Below the pieces are notes generated by a model, which ran no database searches, was not told the DNA's origin, and saw only the letters and a program-made list of their open reading frames with translations. Positions 5,275-5,365 of a stretch of DNA of 5,365 bases are shown piece after piece; positions within the stretch are counted from its first letter, which is position 1, and the number at the start of each line of letters is the position of its first letter. The stretch comes from Mucilaginibacter sp. (GTDB lineage: Bacteria > Bacteroidota > Bacteroidia > Sphingobacteriales > Sphingobacteriaceae): the NCBI GenBank assembly GCA_025934475.1, contig JAICXZ010000284.1, positions 1 through 5,365 on the forward strand, given 5' to 3'. The translations under genes were made by a program, and so were the position numbers.

Positions 5275-5365
5275 ATGAGTAAAAACAGCCATGTGGCGTT
5301 GCGTAGGACCGACAGTAACGACCGCGATTTTCAATATTTGACGGTATTGATGGATAACGACTTGC
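5275..5365 (+). CDS. probable GNAT-family N-acetyltransferase, N-terminus only
   Basis: The frame opens with ATG 5275 and stays open to the window edge, giving 30 residues: MSKNSHVALRRTDSNDRDFQ, then YLTVLMDNDL. This resembles the start of a common Bacteroidota GNAT group in which an xLRRTDSxDxDF strand is followed by a LxxxLDxDL helix, before the acetyl-CoA-binding region. No catalytic or CoA-binding motif is inside the window, so the family call rests on the N-terminal pattern only. The gene begins 80 nt after the FecR-like gene on the same strand. No strong ribosome binding site is seen. Confidence 0.55.
   Translation, partial: MSKNSHVALRRTDSNDRDFQYLTVLMDNDL

Overview
The window looks like a chromosomal segment from a Bacteroidota bacterium, most likely of the Sphingobacteriaceae (Mucilaginibacter/Pedobacter type). 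This rests on protein style: a BT_3928-type DoxX protein, a duplicated DUF1599 protein, a FolP with the AYSSRPGA loop, and CKK-type lipoproteins. Ribosome binding sites are weak and base composition is moderate. The taxonomic call is an inference from recognised families, not a database result.

Layout. Positions 1-2481 hold three minus-strand genes that read as one operon: a DUF1599 protein (TTG start), a DoxX/thioredoxin-like membrane protein coupled to it by an ATGA stop/start overlap, and a dipeptide-type ABC transporter permease (DppB/OppB family) that starts 6 nt after the DoxX stop and runs off the left edge. A 103-bp divergent spacer rich in GTTG/CAAC words separates this operon from folP (dihydropteroate synthase, plus strand, GTG start at 2585). 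The folP stop overlaps the stop of the next, convergent gene inside a shared CTAA.

Positions 3445-4668 (minus strand) hold a tandem array of three paralogous small lipoproteins, each with the lipobox Cys at residue 17 followed by Lys-Lys and a lipocalin-like GxWEL motif. The leading copy (4261-4668) and the middle copy (3879-4259) are close relatives; the last (3445-3825) has diverged. The spacer between the middle and last copies ends in what looks like the C-terminal scar of a lost fourth copy. A 160-bp AT-rich divergent spacer follows. Next come a small plus-strand protein resembling a FecR anti-sigma N-terminus (4829-5194), a short AT-rich spacer with alternative hairpins and a palindrome, and the first 30 codons of a probable GNAT acetyltransferase running off the right edge.

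How they work together: folP is folate-pathway housekeeping. The DUF1599-DoxX-permease genes are probably co-transcribed, but their joint role is unknown. The lipoprotein array is the most accessory part, showing duplication, divergence and apparent gene loss. I see no RNA genes, insertion sequence, CRISPR array or clear new defence or biosynthetic system.
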